Below the pieces are notes generated by a model that had not been told where the DNA came from, did no database searches, and saw only the letters and a program-made list of their open reading frames with translations. Of a stretch of DNA of 20,133 bases, positions 17,048-20,133 are shown piece by piece; within the stretch, counting starts at the first letter, position 1; the number at the start of each line of letters is the position of its first letter. The stretch covers positions 1 to 20,133 of the IMG/VR virus record IMGVR_UViG_3300007276_000416, one strand, 5' to 3'. The DNA is from a virus. The position numbers and the translations under genes are program-made.

Positions 17048-17079
17048 CGAATCTACAACAAAATATCATAAAAGATAAA
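17048..17079 (-). promoter_or_regulatory. Candidate Bacteroidota-type promoter for the head genes
   Basis: On the minus strand TTTA (17079-17076), a 20-base spacer and TAGATTCG (17055-17048) approximate the Bacteroidota TTTG / TAnnTTTG boxes with one mismatch each. The predicted start site lies about 12 nt above the portal ATG. The same TAnnTTCG variant occurs in the stronger candidate at 19979-20010. Its upstream box overlaps the terminator T-tract, so it is placed to restart transcription. The match is short in AT-rich DNA. Confidence 0.4.
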
Positions 17080-17124
17080 AAAAATCCCCTAAAATTGGTA
17101 AATGGTAAACCAAAATCAAGGGAT
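17077..17124 (-). terminator. Intrinsic terminator between large terminase and portal
   Basis: On the minus strand ATCCCTTGATTTTGGT pairs with ACCAATTTTAGGGGAT. The 16-position stem has two T-T mismatches and two G-U pairs, a nine-base loop, and runs straight into eight T. The T-tract is only on this strand. It lies 25 nt past the terminase stop codon, so packaging transcripts probably end or thin out here. Confidence 0.75.
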
Positions 17125-17148
17125 AAATACAAAAACAGATTGTTTTTT

Positions 17149-18489
17149 CTATACTTTTATACTAAGATAACCGACTAAATAACTAATAATATATCTAAGA
17201 GCATCCATTAAATGATCATCAGCTTTCAATGGAGAATCTATGCTTTTTCCGTTTTTATCAATTTCCCAAGAATAATTATCATATTCAAATGAAAGGTTGT
17301 CGCTAGGTACATAATAAATCGTAAATCCTTGAACTAATGTTATACCAACTTCAACTGAACCAGAGCCTTTTGTTGCTCCAATTGCCATATAACCCTCATT
17401 CAATAAGAGGTCAAGATACGATTGTTTTGCTGAATCTCCAACTAAAATTGACTCTCCATGAATAATGTTTGGTACTCGAAGCTTTACGGCTGTTGGTAAG
17501 GAATCTGCAATATCCTGAAGTGGTGTGTACATTCTTTCAGTAATATAAAAAGCTCCATCGCCATCATACTTAACTTCCATGCAGGCCGTCGGATTACTAG
17601 CTCCAAAATCCATTCCGAAATAAGATGTTAAATCTATACCATCAAAATGTTCTTGCGTGATCGGAATCCACCCCTTATAAATCTTATTAGGTTTTTCAGA
17701 ACCTACACCTAAACCATAAACAAGCCAATGCCAGACATCAGCTGTTCCTTGTGCTATGTTATCTGAATTCGGAGGAGGTTCGTTTCCTACTGCAATCGGT
17801 TTTCCATTATACAAGCATCTAAATCCATCAAATTCATAGCTTCCAGTTTCCCAAGGCTCGTAAGATCTTAGTCTTTTAACTATGTTCGGCGGACAAAATG
17901 CGTTATTCTCGAAATTTGAATGAATAAATATTGTTTCGCTGTTCTGTCTATATGTTTCTAGCCAAAAGTTTTTACTAGGATTATAATCGCAAAAAACTCT
18001 TTCAGCTGTTCTCTGTGTGATTTGTAAGTAAACATCCTTACGGAATTCCGTAACTTCATTGAAAAAAGAAATATCTTGCGTTAATCCGTGAACTTTGCCA
18101 GGAGAATCAGCTCCCTCAAATATAATTTTAGATCCAGTTGGAACGTATGTAAAGCTGCCAGCTTGCTTATTTTCCCTAATATCTTTGAAAATCTTATAAT
18201 CAAACATGATTATATTCTTAAAATCTTCCATTACAGTAGCTCTACAATTAACCTTTGTAGCTCTCCAAACTGTTATTTTAAGATTTGTTCGAGAAACCAT
18301 CTCAAGAAGTAGCAGCTGAAGTATTGAGTATGTTTTACTAGAACGAGAGCCTCCCATAGACACAATTTGCGTGTATCTGTATTCTGGCTCAACATCAATA
18401 TTCTTAGAGTGATCTATCTCAAATTGATTCTTTGCCTCATGGTAAACCTCGTATGTTTTTTGGAAAGTATATGAAACATCTATATCCAT
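17149..18489 (-). CDS. terL: Terminase large subunit (DNA-packaging ATPase/nuclease)
   Basis: A 446-aa motor that pumps DNA into the prohead and cuts concatemers. The ATPase domain has a Walker A motif GGSRSSKT (46-53) and a Walker B DISFFNE (139-145) with catalytic Glu145. The VHGLTQD stretch precedes it, as in PBSX/SPP1-type terminases. The RNase H-like nuclease domain has FGMDFG (Asp294), VGDSA (Asp352) and KADDHLMDA (Asp424, Asp425, Asp429). Length and motif order are normal for an intact enzyme. Its ATG shares one base with the stop of the VRR-NUC gene. The nuclease type points towards headful or cohesive-end packaging, which I cannot separate from this sequence. Confidence 0.97.
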   Translation of the reverse strand: MDIDVSYTFQKTYEVYHEAKNQFEIDHSKNIDVEPEYRYTQIVSMGGSRSSKTYSILQLLLLEMVSRTNLKITVWRATKVNCRATVMEDFKNIIMFDYKIFKDIRENKQAGSFTYVPTGSKIIFEGADSPGKVHGLTQDISFFNEVTEFRKDVYLQITQRTAERVFCDYNPSKNFWLETYRQNSETIFIHSNFENNAFCPPNIVKRLRSYEPWETGSYEFDGFRCLYNGKPIAVGNEPPPNSDNIAQGTADVWHWLVYGLGVGSEKPNKIYKGWIPITQEHFDGIDLTSYFGMDFGASNPTACMEVKYDGDGAFYITERMYTPLQDIADSLPTAVKLRVPNIIHGESILVGDSAKQSYLDLLLNEGYMAIGATKGSGSVEVGITLVQGFTIYYVPSDNLSFEYDNYSWEIDKNGKSIDSPLKADDHLMDALRYIISYLVGYLSIKV

Positions 18490-18854
18490 TAATTAATTAG
18501 TGTTTTAATTATTGTTTTGAAAGATGCTAAACTTGTTATCTTTAAATAAATAAAGCCCTGTTCCTGTACTTTGTCCCTCCAAGCTTTTTGATTTTTTTGC
18601 AGTAATTTTGTATCGTCTTTTTTTAGTTCAATCATAAAAGCTGAACCACTATAAAGTAGAATTAAATCGCTTACACCTGAAACAACACCAGTTAATCTCA
18701 GTATCTTTCCTTGTTTTCCGCCTCTATCCCCTCCGTTTGGAACAGCAAATAACAACCCTCTTAGTAATGGGTATGTGTTATGAAACCAAAAAACACACTT
18801 CTGTTGGAGAGCATCCTCTGATTGTCCCTGTACGTCTATGTGTATATTTGTCAT
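18489..18854 (-). CDS. VRR-NUC domain nuclease
   Basis: A 121-aa single-domain protein of the VRR-NUC branch of PD-(D/E)xK nucleases. Visible motifs are an early Glu (E13), FAVPNGG (36-42), GVVSGVSDLILL (56-67) with catalytic Asp63, ELK (76-78) with Glu76 and Lys78, Q89 followed by AW, and GFIYLKI (100-106). Family members cut structured or branched DNA, and phages often carry one near replication or packaging genes. Here the gene ends in a TAATG junction with the large terminase, so it may trim or resolve DNA before packaging. That link is inference from position. The start lies 2 nt beyond the stop of the preceding 75-aa gene, with one intervening base. Confidence 0.88.
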   Translation of the reverse strand: MTNIHIDVQGQSEDALQQKCVFWFHNTYPLLRGLLFAVPNGGDRGGKQGKILRLTGVVSGVSDLILLYSGSAFMIELKKDDTKLLQKNQKAWRDKVQEQGFIYLKITSLASFKTIIKTLIN

Positions 18855-18855
18855 C

Positions 18856-19083
18856 TTATTTTCCGCTTAAATAAATATTGCAAGCCCTATGCATTCCTTT
18901 AAGGCCGTCTTTATTGTAGTATGTAATAAGCATTTCTCTTATTTCTGCTCTAGGTGCATCTGTGTGTGGTTGTATTTTTGAAACTAAATCCGCTAAATAA
19001 GCTCTTAATTTCACTTTTTTCTTACCTCCCTTAAAAGTTACCCATCCTTTTTTATTATCTGAATAGTTATTTGTTGCTCCCAT
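18856..19083 (-). CDS. Small basic hypothetical protein
   Basis: A 75-aa protein. The first 25 residues are Gly/Lys-rich (KKGWVTFKGGKKKVKL), followed by two helices (LRAYLADLVSKIQ and RAEIREMLITYYNKDG) and the end HRACNIYLSGK. The basic start suggests nucleic-acid binding, but I do not recognise a domain. It is joined to both neighbours: the ATG overlaps the previous stop as TAATG, and the nuclease gene begins one base after its stop. Co-translation with the nuclease and terminase suggests a role in packaging or DNA processing. Confidence 0.6.
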   Translation of the reverse strand: MGATNNYSDNKKGWVTFKGGKKKVKLRAYLADLVSKIQPHTDAPRAEIREMLITYYNKDGLKGMHRACNIYLSGK

Positions 19084-19328
19084 TATTTAAATAATTGGTT
19101 AATTATATTTTGTCTTTGTAGTTCAGCTCCAATATCTGCAATATGCTCAAGCCCATACTCTATCTCATAAATCTCAAACTTATCTTTATTCTCCATTAAT
19201 TCATTAGATAATGTTGTCAACTCTAAAAATGTATTAGAGCTATCTGCGTCTATTAGGATTTCAGATAATGTTCTTTTTGATTCCATGGTTGTTATGTGTA
19301 TGTATTCTGCTAATGTCATGCATTTCAT
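19083..19328 (-). CDS. Small acidic hypothetical protein
   Basis: An 81-aa, mostly helical and acidic protein (TLSEILIDADSSNTFLEL, then NKDKFEIYEIEYGLEHIAD). The first ATG overlaps the stop of the 128-aa gene by four bases (ATGA); a second ATG three codons later is also possible. No domain is recognisable. It belongs to the overlapping cluster upstream of the terminase genes. Confidence 0.55.
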   Translation of the reverse strand: MKCMTLAEYIHITTMESKRTLSEILIDADSSNTFLELTTLSNELMENKDKFEIYEIEYGLEHIADIGAELQRQNIINQLFK

Positions 19329-19711
19329 TTCTTATCTCCTAGATTTATTTGAATATTTATTGTTTTATCCACTTTCTCTCCACGCTCTCCAGCTGTTCTT
19401 ATTACTTTTGGCTTAAAGAATTCCATCGCTTTTAAGTAAATCCGCATAAATTCCCTGTCTGGTAGTTGGGTTAGTATTTTATTAAACTTTTCGGCGTGTT
19501 CATTATCCATTGCCGACCTCATTTCCTCCCAAGTTTTTACCTTGCTCGCAGGAACAATATTTGTATCTAATGTTTTCTCAGTGAATGTCATGGTTCTTTC
19601 AATAACATTTGCTGTTTGAGCCAATGCTTTAGCGAAAATATCATCATTTAAAACAATAGCTTCTACTTCCTCGATACCATCCTTAATCGATTTAGGTTTT
19701 TTCCCCTTCAC
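19325..19711 (-). CDS. Candidate small terminase subunit
   Basis: A 128-aa protein read from a GTG start (19709-19711) that lies inside the end of the upstream gene (20-nt overlap). The first ATG in frame is only at residue 41, so the GTG is preferred to keep the Lys-rich start (KGKKPKSIKDG). The C-terminal 55 residues include LPDREFMRIYLKAMEFFKPK and then IRTAGERGEKVDKTINIQINL. This pattern resembles the end of putative small terminase or related DNA-binding phage proteins in Bacteroidota. Position, three genes above the nuclease and terminase, fits. No helix-turn-helix is obvious in the first half, so the assignment is tentative. Confidence 0.45.
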   Translation of the reverse strand: MKGKKPKSIKDGIEEVEAIVLNDDIFAKALAQTANVIERTMTFTEKTLDTNIVPASKVKTWEEMRSAMDNEHAEKFNKILTQLPDREFMRIYLKAMEFFKPKVIRTAGERGEKVDKTINIQINLGDKK

Positions 19712-19850
19712 TTCGTGCTATTTTTACATAGTTAATCATAAAAGCTTCTAAGGTTTCAGTCATATCCAAACCCCTCTTATAAAGCTCAGATGCAAATTCC
19801 TCTTTTACTTGAGCGTCAAATCTAAATGATGTGTTTACCCCTTTGGCCAT
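19692..19850 (-). CDS. Ribbon-helix-helix (CopG/Arc-like) small DNA-binding protein
   Basis: A 52-aa protein too short for routine gene calling. The sequence VNTSFRFDAQVKEEFASE (5-22), then KRGLDMTETLEAFMINYV (25-42) fits the ribbon-helix-helix plan: a beta strand, a helix, a Gly turn and a second helix with Thr-Glu-x-Leu. Such proteins bind operators as dimers. The start overlaps the end of the 40-aa gene by 16 nt, and the end overlaps the candidate small terminase gene by 20 nt. It is the best candidate regulator for the palindromic operator just upstream, but that pairing is inference. Short Arc-like proteins can also be DNA-binding packaging factors. Confidence 0.7.
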   Translation of the reverse strand: MAKGVNTSFRFDAQVKEEFASELYKRGLDMTETLEAFMINYVKIARSEGEKT

Positions 19851-19957
19851 TGTAGTTGTATTGCGTTTTTCTCAAATTCATCTCTTCTAACTTTTGGCGC
19901 TACAACTCCAGCAACGCCTAGAAGTCCAACTCTTTTTAAAAAATCTTTTCTGTTCAT
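19835..19957 (-). CDS. 40-aa microprotein with Tat-signal-like N-terminus
   Basis: The first gene after the promoter candidate starts at ATG 19955-19957 and ends at TAA 19835-19837. It begins NRKDFLKRVGLLGVAGVVAP, which resembles a twin-arginine (Tat) signal (R-R/K-x-F-L-K followed by a short hydrophobic stretch), with KVRRDEFEKNAIQLQWPKG after it. There is little mature protein beyond the signal. It might be a truncated host-like gene, a phage peptide that only inserts in the membrane, or a chance resemblance. It overlaps the ribbon-helix-helix gene by 16 nt in another frame, which supports both as being translated. Small Tat-signal-like peptides are annotated in some Bacteroidota phages, to my knowledge without a known function. 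Confidence 0.6.
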   Translation of the reverse strand: MNRKDFLKRVGLLGVAGVVAPKVRRDEFEKNAIQLQWPKG

Positions 19958-19968
19958 GATTTTTGGTT

Positions 19969-19982
19969 TTCGTATATACGAA
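19969..19982. repeat. 14-bp perfect palindrome at the promoter start (possible operator)
   Basis: TTCGTATATACGAA is a perfect inverted repeat located immediately downstream of and partly over the -7 box of the promoter candidate. A protein bound here would block initiation. It is 12 nt above the first ATG of the cluster. It may be the target of the ribbon-helix-helix protein encoded below, or of a phage or host repressor outside the window. Confidence 0.6.
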
Positions 19983-20010
19983 GATACGCCATCACCTAAT
20001 AATATGCAAA
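19979..20010 (-). promoter_or_regulatory. Bacteroidota-type promoter of the packaging gene cluster
   Basis: On the minus strand TTTG (20010-20007), exactly 20 bases, then TATCTTCG (19986-19979) match the Bacteroidota -33/-7 pattern TTTG / TAnnTTTG with one mismatch. The predicted transcript starts about 15 nt above the 40-aa gene. The palindrome at 19969-19982 overlaps its -7 box. This is the best promoter candidate in the window and sits at the head of the whole late-gene series. Confidence 0.65.
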
Positions 20011-20064
20011 TCCAAACCCAAAAACTTAACTCAACCCTGTTTTTTCGACATCAGAAAACCTATT

Positions 20065-20133
20065 TTAACACTCTTTTGCGCAACACAAAAACACTTCAAA
20101 ACCGAACTCTGGCCAGTAGTGGTAGGCTTTCCA
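20065..20133 (-). CDS. Possible 3' end of an upstream gene (edge fragment)
   Basis: A frame open to the right edge ends at TAA 20065-20067 and gives 22 residues (WKAYHYWPEFGFEV, then FLCCAKEC). The bases here are richer in G and C than the rest of the window. The Cys-rich ending is suggestive, but 22 residues cannot be assigned, and a second frame is also open to 20032. The remainder up to 19983 holds only the promoter. Confidence 0.25.
   Translation of the reverse strand, partial: WKAYHYWPEFGFEVFLCCAKEC

Noticed and set aside
1-20133. CRISPR array, tRNA genes, insertion sequences, integrase or attachment site
   Set aside because: No regularly spaced repeats, tRNA-like cloverleaf, transposase or recombinase motif was seen on either strand.
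20030-20133. Zinc-ribbon protein end at the right edge
   Set aside because: The expected CPxC pair is absent (WPEF instead), and 22 residues are too few to support a domain call.

Overview
The window is a slice of a tailed-phage genome or prophage. Every supported gene lies on the minus strand, so transcription runs from high to low coordinates. The gene order is the usual one for a long-tailed (siphovirus-like) phage with an HK97-type head: small packaging genes and a VRR-NUC nuclease, large terminase, portal, head protease, HK97-type major capsid protein, head-tail connector and neck proteins, major tail protein, tape measure, two large tail-tip proteins and the start of a tail fibre that runs off the left edge. 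I see no integrase, repressor, lysis or replication gene, so prophage and virulent phage cannot be told apart from this window.

The host is probably a member of the Bacteroidota, most likely a flavobacterium. The DNA is AT-rich. Starts lack Shine-Dalgarno sequences and are preceded by A-rich stretches. The best promoter candidate fits the Bacteroidota pattern TTTG - about 20 bases - TAnnTTTG with one mismatch. Several structural proteins (224-aa connector, 308-aa major tail protein, 765-aa and 691-aa tail proteins) look to me, from memory, like families seen mainly in Bacteroidota phages. One tail protein carries a segment resembling the SprB repeat of flavobacterial gliding adhesins.

Layout, in transcription order. 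At the right edge (20133-19958) there is a possible gene remnant, then a promoter candidate with a 14-bp perfect palindrome over its start site. From 19957 to 18489 a tightly overlapping cluster encodes a 40-aa Tat-signal-like microprotein, a 52-aa ribbon-helix-helix protein, a 128-aa candidate small terminase subunit, two unknown proteins of 81 and 75 aa, and the nuclease. The large terminase follows (18489-17149). An intrinsic terminator, overlapped by a second promoter candidate, separates it from the head genes: portal, a 35-aa lysine-rich protein, protease, capsid, a 62-aa protein, connector, neck protein, a 59-aa protein and major tail protein (17029-10828). A second intrinsic terminator follows the major tail protein. 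Downstream are a 157-aa protein, a 211-aa chaperone-position protein, the 1299-aa tape measure, two tail-tip proteins and the tail fibre.

Together these genes cut and package DNA, build and mature the head, join it to the tail, set tail length and provide the adsorption apparatus. The less explained parts are the Tat-like microprotein under the palindromic promoter, the terminator-promoter switch inside the late region, a paired repeat in front of the capsid gene, and the adhesin-like segment in the tail tip. No stretch longer than 300 bases lacks a gene.
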